Shown: positions 1 to 10,809 of the stretch, piece by piece | Layout: each line of letters begins with the position of its first letter | Numbering within the stretch: position 1 is the stretch's first letter | Source: Furcasterigmium furcatum | Lineage: Eukaryota > Ascomycota > Sordariomycetes > Glomerellales > Plectosphaerellaceae | Length of the DNA stretch: 64,000 nt | Direction: 5' to 3' | Assembly: GCA_001599815.1 (NCBI GenBank) | Contig: BCIA01000001.1 | Location: 3,786,934-3,850,933, forward strand | Made by a program: the position numbers and the translations under genes | Notes under the pieces: generated by a model | What the model was told of the DNA's origin: nothing | What the model saw: the letters and a program-made list of their open reading frames with translations, nothing else | Databases searched by the model: none

Positions 1-75
1 AATTTGAACGCTGAGATTGATATACCAAAATCTTGAGATGTATCCCCTGTAAACTTTTGCCATTCCCAAAAACCT

Positions 76-2007
76 CTAGTGGTTGTCCCTCGGGGCGCGG
101 TGCTTCTGCGCGATCCTCTGGAACTTCACCGCCCTCTTCAGCACCATGCCCTCGCTCAGCCCGCCCACCTCCCTCCGGAAGATGTCCTGCCAGGGCGTCT
201 GGCTGGGCGGGCCGTGGTATCCCCCCCTGGCCTCGAGCGCGGCGCGGCGCGTCCTGATCTCCTCGTCCGAGATGATTATGTTCACGGTGCGCTTGGTCAG
301 GTCGACGCGGACCTTGTCGCCGTCCCTCAGCAGGGCCAGGTTGCCGCCGTCCGCGGCCTCGGGGGTGGCGTTGAGGATGGACGGGGAGCCGGAGGTGCCC
401 GACTGCCGGCCGTCGCCGATGCAGGGCAGGTCCTGGATGCCCTGCTTGAGCAGCTTGGGCGGGGCGTGCATGTTGACGACCTCGGCCGCGCCGGGGTAGC
501 CGAGGGGCCCGACGCCGCGCATGACGAGGATGGTCCGCTGGTCGATGTTGGCGGTGTTGATGCGCTTCTCGTAGTCCTCGGGCCCGTCGAAGACGGCCAC
601 GGGGCACTCGAACGCGTTGGGGTCCTTGGGGTCCTGGAGGAACTCCTTGCGGAACGCCGGGGAGATGACCGACGTCTTCATGATGGCCGAGTCGAAGAGG
701 TTTCCGGTCAGGTGCAGGAAGCCCGCGTTCTCCTTCATCGGCTTATCGAACGGCAGGATTGTTCTCCGGTCCCAGCAGCTGGCGCCCGCGACGTTCTCTC
801 CGATGGACTTGCCGTTGGCGGTCAGGGCGCCCGGGTGAGGCAGCTTGCCGACGTTGATGAGTTCCGCCAGAACGGCGGGCAGGCCGCCGGCCCGGTAGTA
901 CTCCTCGCAGAGGAACTCTCCGGCCGGCTGCACGTTGACGAGGAGAGGCAGGCCGTAGCCGATGCTGTCCCAGTCGTTCAGGTCCAGATGGACGCCCATA
1001 TGCCTGGCGACGGCGTTGAGGTGGATGGGGGCGTTTGTGCTTCCGCCGATGGCGGTATTCGCCGCAATGGCGTTCTCGAAGGCCTCTCTTGTGAGGATGT
1101 CCGAGGGCTTGCGGTCCTGCTCGACCATCTCTACGATCTGTAGGCCGGTCCTGTAGGCGGCCTGGGCACGATCGCGGTAGGCGGCCGGGATGGCGGCGGA
1201 CCCGGGCAGGGCCATGCCCAAGGCCTCGGCCAGGGCATTCATAGTTGAAGCAGTACCCATTGTGTTGCAGTGACCAACGGAGGGGCTGCCGGCGCAGACC
1301 ATGTCGAGGTAGCCGTCGACATCAATCTTGCCGGCGCCGTACAGATCCCGAGCCTTCCACATGATAGTGCCAGTGCCGACGAGATCTCCGTCGTAGTGGC
1401 CGTTCAGCATAGGTCCAACATTCAGGCAGATGGCGGGAAGGTTGACGGTAGCTGCGGCCATCAAGCAGGCCGGGGTCGTCTTGTCGCAGCCGGTGAGGAG
1501 CACGACACCGTCGATGGGATATCCGTGCAGGATCTCGACCAGGCCGAGGTAGAGCAGGTTGCGGTCGAGGGTGGCCGTCGGCCGTCGTGTCGTCTCCTGG
1601 ATGGGGTGCGTGGGGAACTCCAAGGGGATGCCGCCGCGCTCCCTGATGCCATCGCGAACGCGCTTCGCCAGCTGGAGATGGTGCCTGTTGCATGGCGCAA
1701 TATCGGAACCCGTTTGCGCGATGCCGATGATGGGCTTCCCGCTCATCAGCTCCTCCCTCGTCAGGCCGAAGTTGAGTTGACGGTCCATGTAGACCAGGCC
1801 CATGCCGCGCTCATCCGTCCGGTTGAACCACTCGGACGAGCGGTACTTGTGTGTGCTCCGGCCGCCGGGGATCTTGGACATGAGGGCCTCGAGCTCCTTG
1901 GACCGGGCGCGGAGCCTCTCGAGCTCTGCGGCATAGTCCTCGATATCGCCGAGGGGCTTGTCGTCGCACGACTCGGTACAGCCGTTGCAGGGTTTTTCAC
2001 AACCCAT
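76..2007 (-). CDS. IlvD/Edd-family sugar-acid dehydratase (pentonate dehydratase-like)
   Basis: A single-exon protein of 643 residues. The IlvD/Edd family uses an iron-sulfur cluster to remove water from dihydroxy acids. Three cluster cysteines are visible: C106 (SDIAPCNRHH), C174 (LTGCDKTTPAC) and C247 (VGHCNTMGT). Near residue 520 there is a DGRQSGTSGSPS loop where the family keeps its catalytic serine. The QSGTSGSP form and the length fit sugar-acid (arabinonate/xylonate-type) dehydratases better than the biosynthetic Ilv3 enzyme, which is an inference; the substrate cannot be read from sequence. I start at the ATG at 2005-2007. The frame stays open 104 codons further upstream, but that stretch begins at TTG and does not look like the family. 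The N-terminus has an unusual C-x3-C-x2-C-x3-C cluster (residues 3-14). No mitochondrial presequence is evident. Confidence 0.88.
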   Translation of the reverse strand: MGCEKPCNGCTESCDDKPLGDIEDYAAELERLRARSKELEALMSKIPGGRSTHKYRSSEWFNRTDERGMGLVYMDRQLNFGLTREELMSGKPIIGIAQTGSDIAPCNRHHLQLAKRVRDGIRERGGIPLEFPTHPIQETTRRPTATLDRNLLYLGLVEILHGYPIDGVVLLTGCDKTTPACLMAAATVNLPAICLNVGPMLNGHYDGDLVGTGTIMWKARDLYGAGKIDVDGYLDMVCAGSPSVGHCNTMGTASTMNALAEALGMALPGSAAIPAAYRDRAQAAYRTGLQIVEMVEQDRKPSDILTREAFENAIAANTAIGGSTNAPIHLNAVARHMGVHLDLNDWDSIGYGLPLLVNVQPAGEFLCEEYYRAGGLPAVLAELINVGKLPHPGALTANGKSIGENVAGASCWDRRTILPFDKPMKENAGFLHLTGNLFDSAIMKTSVISPAFRKEFLQDPKDPNAFECPVAVFDGPEDYEKRINTANIDQRTILVMRGVGPLGYPGAAEVVNMHAPPKLLKQGIQDLPCIGDGRQSGTSGSPSILNATPEAADGGNLALLRDGDKVRVDLTKRTVNIIISDEEIRTRRAALEARGGYHGPPSQTPWQDIFRREVGGLSEGMVLKRAVKFQRIAQKHRAPRDNH

Positions 2008-3215
2008 GGTGTTGTTGGTGATTGGGCGTGGAGTGAGTGAGTCTTTCCAGATGAGATGCAAGTCTGATAAGAAGTGCTCGTCGGGCGCGGCCTGTCGGTG
2101 AGCCACGATGGTCTGGAAGCGGCAGAAAAGGGTCAGTCGGTCTGGCCAGACAGGTGAACCCTCGTGGTCGGTATATGAGAAAAGAGCCGCCGGAGACGCC
2201 ACCGAAGTCGGGGATCGGTCCGGCCGGCGGCGTGAGAGGTTTTGAGCCCGACGGGACTCGACTGAGGACCCATCAAAAAGTCGCGGGGCATGGCCCGGCA
2301 CTAAGAGCTGATAGAGCAATCAAACAGGTACAATTGCTAATGGACTATGCCAAATACGCCTGGCCTCTCTCCACTCGAATCCGTCAGGAGAGGCCTGTTG
2401 GGCAGCGAAAGTCCCTGGCCCCTGAAGTTGCGTGATAGGAGGGGAATGGATTAGGGGGCGGAGGTAGGGGCCCTACCCGACGACACGACTGATGGACGTG
2501 CGATAACAAGCAAGCTGGCTGGCTGGACCCATCGGGCCCGTTGCCAAGAGGTGTTCGGATCATCAGCTTTCGGAAATGTCTGCCCCGACGCAACGGCCGC
2601 CAGCAGATACGGATTCCCGGGACCGTCTCAGCCCCGGTATCTGGGGAACCTGGAGCAACCATGGAAGCGGTCTGTCTGTCTCCTAGACCGTGGATTAGTC
2701 CATACTACTGACTGAAGAATACTTCCTATCTGCATTGGCGGGATACCTACCACCACGGCTCGGTCATCAACAACGGAATGCCCCCTGTGCTCCGGGGACA
2801 TCCCCGATATCACGGTCTGGCCCTGACACCTCCTCGGGGCCGCCGGACGTCTCCCGCAAATGTGATCTATCACATGCCATGAGGCTCTGCCGTTGGACAC
2901 CATCGAGTATCGGTTGCATTGCCGCACCACCATGATGCAGGCGACGGATGCCTTGTCGGCTGCCTTGGGAATCTACTCTATTCCGGCATCTCATTGAAAT
3001 CAGTACGTGATTCGCCACCCGAAACTTTCTTGCGGTCATCATGAGAGTGACTTACGCGAGGTGCAGCTTTCACGGGTCACATCAACAGGCCGTCTCCTCG
3101 AATCCAGCACACTTTGATATCAATTTTCCTACGGCACTCCTACTTCCAGTGAGAGTTGATATAATCGCGATGCAGCACGCAAAGCCCCGGACATGTCCCT
3201 GATCCCAAGTCTCGC
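2008..3215. other. Intergenic region between two minus-strand genes
   Basis: About 1.2 kb holding the promoter and leader of the dehydratase and the 3' flank of the fatty acid oxygenase. The open frames here are short, overlap one another and match no family I know. No tRNA or repeat is visible. Confidence 0.6.
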
Positions 3216-6200
3216 TCAGTCGTCGTCCCACATCACCTTCATCGAGGCCGGGAAAATCGCCAGCCCGCTCCAGTCCTCGTTCATGTAGACGAAGAACCCG
3301 CCGGGCCTCGGCACCTTCTTCAGCTGGCCCTGCGCGCCCGGCGCCCGGCGCACATTACGCCGACGGAACAGCGCCCTGAACAGCTCGACCAGCGCGACCT
3401 GGCTGGCCTCGCGGCCAAGGCACGCGTGAGGGCCGAGGCCGTAGTGGATGTACCCCTCGAGGGGGCGGCGAGGGTTCACCTCCTCCGGCGACGGGAAGCG
3501 CTTAGGATCCTTCGCCGGACCGACGAACGACACGAACACGCGGTCGCCGGCCTTGATGGGTACCTGGCGGCCGTCGTCCTCAACGATGAGATCGTCCGTC
3601 GCAGCCTGGCGGTACGCTCCAAACGTTCCAGCCATGCGGATGCCTTCCATCGCGTACCCGAGGAGGAGCTGGTCAGTCTCCTCCGAGGGAGGCTGCCGAG
3701 CGGTGGCGTGGATCTGGGGAATGTGGGATGCGCCACTCCCCAGATAGTAGTCAACGGCCTGGGCAAACTGCGCGGCTCCTGTTAGCTCAAGCCTCACTCA
3801 CACGAGTCAAGTGGCCGATCAGCGGCGGTGTGCAGGTACTACTTACCACCTGGGCCTGGTTGGGGACCATGGCGCCGGCCGTGGGGAGGATCTGGCTCCA
3901 TGCGATGTCGTAGGTGCTCAACCCCGCCTTCGCCAGCCCCTTAACCATGTCCGTGGCATAAATGGCCAAGGGGTCATCCTTGTCGGCCTTTCCGGTGAAA
4001 AGGCCCCTCATGCCGAACTTCGTCGTCAGCTTCACGTTGGTCTCAATGACCTTGCCGAGCTTGACTGCCGCCTCCTTGGCGAATTGGCGGAGCGGGTAGG
4101 ACTTGACGGGGTCGATGTCGAAGAAGACGCAGGTGAAGATGACCGCGAGCACCTGGTACAGCTCATGCTCGGTGAAGAGACCCTTCGGATTCTTAGCCGT
4201 CTTGAGGGGCAAGTTGAAGACCCGGGACGCGAAGTGGACATGGGCGATGTTGCCGACGTCACGGATGAGGTCGACGTGGTTTTGGCCCGGAGCGCCCACC
4301 TTAAACGACTTCTCCACGAGGAGTTGCTCGGAAATCTGGGCGTAGAAGGTCTTGATAGCGCGGTGCCAGTCGTCCTTGTACAGCTGGCTGTGCATCGTCT
4401 TTCTCTGGCCGGCGTGGAAATCGGTGTCTCCGGACAGCATGAAGCGGCATCCGCCCTTACCCATGAGGAGACCCAGACCCTCGTTCCAGGTAACCCTGTA
4501 CGTGTCTTTCTTCTCCAGAACGTGCTGAGAACCGCCGTAGGTGGTGATGTTGACACGCTGGGGGATGAGGGCTGGGCGGGTGAAGTCGAAGCGGTCAACA
4601 CGACCGAGGTCGGTGAGAATCTTGCGGTTCTCCGAAGGAATGACCATGGGGTAATGAGCGTAGACAGAGTTACCCTTGAAATGGTTCGGGAAAGCACGGA
4701 TGAACAACTTGTAGAAGACGCAGCCGTGGTTGATCTTGAGGTCGTAGTTGACCTCGTTGAAGCCCCAGTTGGTGAGATTCCGAGGATGGAAGTCGGTCGT
4801 ATAATACCTGTCCCCGCGGACGAGGCACACGGCATCGGAGAGGACAACTCGAGAGATGGTGTAGGTGGGTGCGATACCGACACCTGTTAAATTCAAACGA
4901 TCAGATCGGAGCAACTCAAGTGCAACGTGGGAAGGACTCACCAGGGACCATGGGCGATTTCGCCTCCTCGGCGACAATGCCAGTGTAGAGCTCGACATTA
5001 TCAGGCTTGCCATACAAATGGCGAAGGGGCTCGTGGACCTTGGGGTCGGAGTTGATGTCCTCGAAGGTCTCATACGCCTTCAGGCCGAAGTGCTTGCGGA
5101 ACTGGTCTCACGTTAGCCACATCTCTTCAAGATTGAGTGCCCTACCCTATACGTACCTCGTTCAGGCCTGCGAGATTCCACTTGCGGCCATGCATGATTC
5201 CCATGATTTCCACGGGCCGCATGACCTTGGGCACATTCCGTCCTCCGAAGGAACCGGCCGTGTCCTCGACCGCCGACGAGATGCAATCGACGAGGTCGTC
5301 ATCGTTGAACTTCCCATCCGGGCCCTTCTTGTACCCGCCGAAGACGCGGTCGACAGGGTCTTGGGGAATCGACCGATCGAACTGCGCAAAGACACGAGCC
5401 ATGTCCGCAGGAGACATCTCACCGCCCCCCTTGTTGCCCGCGACCGACCCGAGGATCTCGCCGTAGAACTTTTGGATCCACTTGTCGTCCTTCTCGGATA
5501 TACAGGAATGCCAGCGGTAGCACAGGTTGAACTCTGCGGACACCATGTTTCCGGTTCCCTCCTCGGCGCCAGCCTTCGTGCCGACGTGGTGGCCAGACTC
5601 CTGACGGGGGTCAAGGGTCCAGGTGGTATTGGTACGGTTCAGGTTGATGATGTTCCTGACGTAGTCCACAAGGGTGATGTTGATGTAGAGGCCGGAGGTG
5701 ACAAGGCGAGCAACCTGGAAGAGATCCTCATCGTACTTCTTCCAGGCCTTGGCAGCATCCTCCTCGCTCAGGGTGGGAGCTGGGGGAGTGAACTTGCCAC
5801 CCTCGTTGATCAGGGCGAGGTTCGCAGCCACATGGTTGTGGAAGCGGTTGAACATGACGAGGATGACACAGACACCAGGGGGCATGCCGAGGAGACGCTT
5901 GTCTGCAAACGCATCTGGTTTCAGCTTGCCGTCCTTGAATGTCCTGATGGAGTCCTGCATCTCCTGGTTGCTGCCGTAGAGAGGGGACAGGTCAAGATAA
6001 GAGGAAGTCTTGGAGACTGTGGGGTCCCGATAGTCGGTCCAGAAGAGATCTGCTCGGAGTCAGCGCTGCTGCTCGTCTCTGGAACCCGTGGAGGAAGAGA
6101 ACACACCGTGAATGATGATGGTTGCCCAGTACCAGCTTTCGCGTACGTTAGCATCAGGGCCAGACTCTTCGGGGAATTATTTATCCTGCTCAAGCAAGGG

Positions 6201-7026
6201 CTGGAACTTACAGCACACTCGAGACATTGTTGGGGTGCTTGGTGTACTCATCTCGTGCAAAGATCGAGTCGAATACCAGTCCAGGGTCAGGATACGCGGC
6301 CGGTGCGGGCAGCTTCGGCGGGACGGACCTCGCGTAGATGGAGCCAGCCGCACCAAGCATCGGGAACATTGGGTTCTTCAGGTTGTAAGCATGTGTCATT
6401 CCACTCAATGCCCCAGCTTTCTTCACTCACGTTGTTAGAGCCATCGGCCTCTCGGTAGCGGAATTTGTCGCCGACGTAGATCAGAGGAGGGTGGTCCAGA
6501 GAGTCCCAGAGCTCCTTGATCAGGTTGTTCGTCATCGACTCACGTAGGCGAGAGCCGTGCGGCAGCTTCGCCACAAGCTGGATCATGTACTCCATGATCA
6601 TGGTCTTGTCGTCCTTGATCTTCTCGCCCTTGATCTTGCCCTTCACAACGGCGAGAAGGGTCTTCAGGTCTGCAGCATATCAGTCAATGCAAAAAGTCAA
6701 AAGCACCACTTTCACTTACCTTGCTTCTGGAGCGCCTTGATGTTCGCCATCATCCCAGGCCTCGCAACCTGCTTGGGATACGAGCCATCGCCATGCACCG
6801 TGGGCAGAGGCCGCTTCGACACCGCCTTCAGCTTGCGATACTGAGCGTACATGCCGCCCTGGCTGCCCTGGTTTGGGTCGTCATGGTCGACATCAAGCCG
6901 CTTTCCGTTCCACTCGCCATTGGGATGGTCCTTGATGGGACGTTCGTCCTTGGACGCGGTACTATGGCCGTTCACCTTGTCCTTCTGGCTGCCGGACGAG
7001 GAGCCGTTGGAATTGGCACCGTTCAT
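3216..7026 (-). CDS. Fatty acid dioxygenase-cytochrome P450 fusion (Ppo / linoleate diol synthase)
   Basis: Eight exons: 6720-7026, 6431-6669, 6212-6375, 6107-6135, 5157-6049, 4942-5101, 3847-4883 and 3216-3767. They join in frame to 1126 residues, normal for psi-factor-producing oxygenases. The N-terminal half is a heme peroxidase-like dioxygenase with distal His246 (IIIHDLFWTD) and the catalytic Tyr424-Arg-Trp-His427 motif. The C-terminal half is a P450-like hydroperoxide isomerase with the Asn-Gln pair (PNQAQ, N939/Q940), an ExxR (EGIR, 984-987) and heme-ligand Cys1059 (YGLGPHACLGR). Because the cysteine is present, the protein should be a diol synthase of the PpoA / 7,8- or 5,8-LDS type rather than a 10-dioxygenase of the PpoC type, which lacks it; that follows from family knowledge. 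Such enzymes oxidise linoleic and oleic acid to oxylipins that steer sexual and asexual development. Product regiochemistry cannot be told by eye. Confidence 0.95.
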
Positions 7027-8793
7027 GGTTGGCGGTTTGAGATCGATCGATGTGAGCTCTTCGATTCGATCCTCTGACCATGCAGGTACTCTTGAAGCAG
7101 ACCACGGCAAAAGAGCTCGGGGGCGTCAGATGTATATCTGGCCAACCCCCTTGCCGGAAGCTTTCAGGTGACGCAACATCGGCGTCCGAATGGCTCTCCC
7201 CGGAAACGAGCTCGCACTCTCCTCTGCTCTCCACCGGCCCCAAGATCGCCACATGTCTGATGAATTCTGTCTCTGCTCGGGCACCTATCGTGTCCATCAC
7301 CTCCCTGTCCCCAGCTGAGGGAGTCTCGTCTGAGACATGCAGGCATGGTCGAGGTGATTCAGCTTGGCGTCATCGAGGCCGCCCCATTCAACCACTGAGG
7401 GCATCTCCATTCCCAATGGGACGATCGACATGAGAACTGAGAGGGCGTGTGGGTGGCACCCTGCTGCACGTTGCATGGGTAGCTCCCGCTCGTCCCTCCG
7501 GAGTGGGAGAGTGACCCCTGTAATTGGGCGGCGGGATGGCACCCTGATTTGCGTCTAGCAAGGACTGGATCCCGACGGCCCGCATCAACTACCGGTGAAC
7601 TTGCAAACTAGTTAAGGGTAGCCGCCGGGGTCGTGGGCCGAGACACTGCGACCCAAGGGGGTGATGGCGCAGGCAGATCGACCAGCTGATATCTCGGCAA
7701 CTTGGAGATTTGCCAATATGTAATCTCGATTGGGAGCTGGCAGACTGGCCAGTCGGCCACAATTGTGGCCTCCTCTTCTGGGTAGCTGAAAAGATTGATT
7801 AACTTGCTGCACGCCCAAACACCCTCCAATTGTCGGACCGATCACCTTGAGATGGCCTGGCAACACAGGGAAAGAGAGACGTCTTGCCCCCCGGTGTCTC
7901 AATAGGCACAACGTCTCAGTCTGACCTGTCCCCTTGAACAATGCCGGGCGTCTGCATACGAATTCCAGGCCTCTGCGGGGGTTGTCAAACTGTGTATCCG
8001 TCTCTGGCGATCGCCTCGACGGGAAACGGTCTGAGGACGGCACGGCTAATGCAAGCCGCTCCTCGAACCTTGACAAATCCAGATGCCACGTCAACTCGCC
8101 TGAGCAAGCGTTCGGACGGCGCGTGATTGCTATCAATCCTTGCCATGTGCGGAAGCAGGCCGGTGAGACCGCATTCCTTTTGGACGCAGCTGTGGGTGTT
8201 CAGCCGAGAGCGAGCAAGCGCCCTTTCCTAAACCAGCACGCCCAGAGCCCTCCAGGACGCCACGGTGCTCATAGCTTCAACGTCGGTTCGAGCGGACTAC
8301 GGCTGCGGGCCGAGGATCTGTCTCTCTCTCCACGCTCTAACTGGCCGCGTGTCTCACAACTCCATGATGAAATTGAACTCTAGGGCCACTCATTATCTCA
8401 GCGGTGCGAATCAGAGCCTCGAGAACCGATCCGATTCTGGCCGAACCACTTTGAGTCTGCGCAAGAGGCGCTTGCAAGGTGGGTTGCCACAGCTCCTGGC
8501 CCGTGAAGATGCAGACAGGGTGCCATCGTTCCAGTATGGACCCGCGAGAAATGACTCCTCCCGCCTCGAGGCAGACAAAGCAGACTTGCAGATCCCTTGT
8601 GTTGCGCGTAATCTTGAAGTATCCGGTGCGGTGGGGTCCTGGGAGAGCATGTGGCGGGCGGCCGGGAGCTTCCCCCCCTTCGAGCGAGTGGTGATCCTGG
8701 TGTATCAAAACCCCCAATGTCCGCAGCCGACACGCGGCGCACCTGTGTGCCAGTGAAATCCGACCAGGACCACTCGCGTAGAGACACGGCACC
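7027..8793. promoter_or_regulatory. Divergent promoter region between the oxygenase and the DUF2235 hydrolase
   Basis: 1.77 kb between two divergent start codons, so it should carry both promoters and 5' leaders. Several overlapping short frames occur on both strands, none with recognisable protein character. I see no clear TATA box, tRNA or long repeat. Confidence 0.5.
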
Positions 8794-10809
8794 ATGGCAC
8801 ACGTCCTCAACCAGCCGCCGCTGATGGACAATGCTTCCAGCGCCGTCAGTCCCAAGAACAACCGGGACGGCGCTCAGCGGCAGGTCGACTATTGGCATCG
8901 GACAAGGAAGCTCATTCTTTGCTTCGACGGCACCGGAAACAAGTTCCATGGCGACGACAGCGACAGCAACATTCTGAAGATTTTCCGCCTGCTAGACAGC
9001 TCGTCAAGTGAGCAGTGTAAGTGAGCCCTGACAGAGTGGAGAGAGAAGATTCCCTGTGCTGACCTGATTCCAGTTCAATACTACCAGCGTGAGTGAATCA
9101 GCCTTCCGTAGGATGGCGGAGAGTCTCTGACAAACAGCTCAGCTGGAATCGGCACCTATGTGGTGTCTGAAAACATCTCCCACACCGGCCTTCGAGCCAA
9201 GGTCGGGCAGTGGTATCAAATGGCCAAAGACTCGGCCGTAGGGTCGTCGTTTGATCAGCATGTCGTCGGTGGCTACCGCTTCCTGATGCGATATTACACG
9301 CCAGGAGACGAGATCTACATGTTTGGGTTCTCCCGCGGCGCGTACGTCGCGCGTTTCCTGGCCGAGATGTTAGATTTTGTCGGCCTCCTGGCCCATGGCA
9401 ACGAGGAGATGGTGCTCTTCGCTTGGAATTCTTTCTCGCAGTGGCAGAGAAGGCAATGCAACTCCACCCCTGAGGGCAAACGGCAGAGAGACGAGCTGTA
9501 CCGATTCCTGAAGGGATTTCGAGAGACTTTCTCGAGGCCGATTCGTCGGATCCGGTTCCTGGGCCTGTTCGACACTGTCAACAGCGTCCCTCGGTTCGAG
9601 GCGGCTTGGATGCAGCGCAGCAAGTTTCCGTACACCGCTCGCAGCTCCGCCAAGGTCATCCGCCACGCAGTCAGCATCGACGAGCGCCGGGCCAAGTTCC
9701 GCCAGGACCTCATCTACCAGGAGCCTCCCAAGCGTAAAAAACGTCCAGTCCACGCACTCATGGAGAAGAACCCTTTAGGCGATATGCTGCATGCAGGACT
9801 TCCAGGACATGACAAGTATCGGGCCGGTCGGAGACAGAGCCTGGCACCTGGTAGCGCGGCAAGGATGGACGACAGAGGACGAAGGAAGTCCAGGGCGACT
9901 GGAGCCACGGAAGAGGCCGAGGGCGGAGAGAACCCTGCCCCATATCGGTACCGGTCTCGAAGCAGGTCTCGCGCAACGCGGGCAACTGAGCAGTCGGCAC
10001 AGGGGATGAGCGATGCCGCCTCGGCTCATCCCATGTCAGATGCCGGCTACGACTCGGATGAGGACGAACAGGACATTGATGAAGTCTGGTTCTGCGGAGG
10101 CCACGGCGACGTCGGAGGCGGCTGGTCAGTGAGGGACGAGAAGAAGAACGCGAGCCACATCCCGCTGGTTTGGATGGTACGAGAAGCGATGCGGGCCGGG
10201 CTCAGCTTCGATCCCGATCAGCTGGAAGAACTGGGGTGCGTCGAGTGCGCGGAAACACATAACCCCTTTGCGCACATGGGAAGAGGTGAGCAGGATGTCC
10301 CGCAGATCCATGTCGACGCCCCCTCCCCCTCTCCGACGGAGACTTCTCCCGACGGAGGGCAGCTCGCTGGTGAGCCTCGAGAGAAGAAGAGCGGCTTCGA
10401 GGAAATGCTGCATCAAGCCGAACTGGCGGATATCCACGACTCCCTCGCCTTCGGCGGAGGCCTGCCGCACGTATCGGTGGCTCTCTGGCGATTCATGGAA
10501 TGGATGCCGTTCCGTCGGCTAGATCTCCGTCCTGACGGCACGTGGAAGCCAATTCGATGGCCGCTTCCCCGCGGGGAGGTACGTGACATTCCGGACAATG
10601 TTAGGATTCACGGGAGTGTCATGCGCAGACTGCAGCTCGACAAGACGTATCGGCCAGGCAACCTCATTGTGGGCGGCGGTGGTCGTGGTGTGCGGATCGC
10701 CCCCGACGAGTTTGGCATCGGAGAATGGATGTGCGTCAAGGGGAAGGGCGACAGTGTGGATGAAATCTGGACGAGGAGGCGGAAGAGCCAGACGGATGAG
10801 ACGTGTTGA
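8794..10809 (+). CDS. DUF2235 alpha/beta hydrolase (Tle1-like phospholipase domain)
   Basis: Three exons, 8794-9016, 9074-9088 (15 nt) and 9143-10809, give 634 residues. The microexon supplies FQYYQ and restores the family signature QYYQPGIGTY across two phase-1 introns; both have GT-AG ends. Family hallmarks in order are LILCFDGTGNKF near residue 42, the nucleophile elbow GFSRGAY, FLGLFDTVNSV, and the acid/His region VWFCGGHGDVGGGW. DUF2235 proteins share a fold with bacterial type VI phospholipase effectors; fungal members are common and mostly uncharacterised, so the substrate is unknown. A low-complexity stretch of about 110 residues rich in Arg, Ser and acidic residues interrupts the hydrolase core before the GGHGD motif (roughly 9730-10080). 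No signal peptide or membrane segment is seen, so a cytosolic location is likely. Confidence 0.88.

Noticed and set aside
79..1143. Plus-strand open frame of 354 codons opposite the dehydratase
   Set aside because: The minus strand carries the complete IlvD/Edd motifs; the plus frame is a composition shadow.
2008..2319. 104-codon N-terminal extension of the dehydratase
   Set aside because: It begins at TTG, lacks family similarity, and the ATG at 2005-2007 gives a normal start.
8280..8300. GGTTCGAGCGG resembling a tRNA B box
   Set aside because: It lacks the final CC of the consensus and no cloverleaf can be formed around it.
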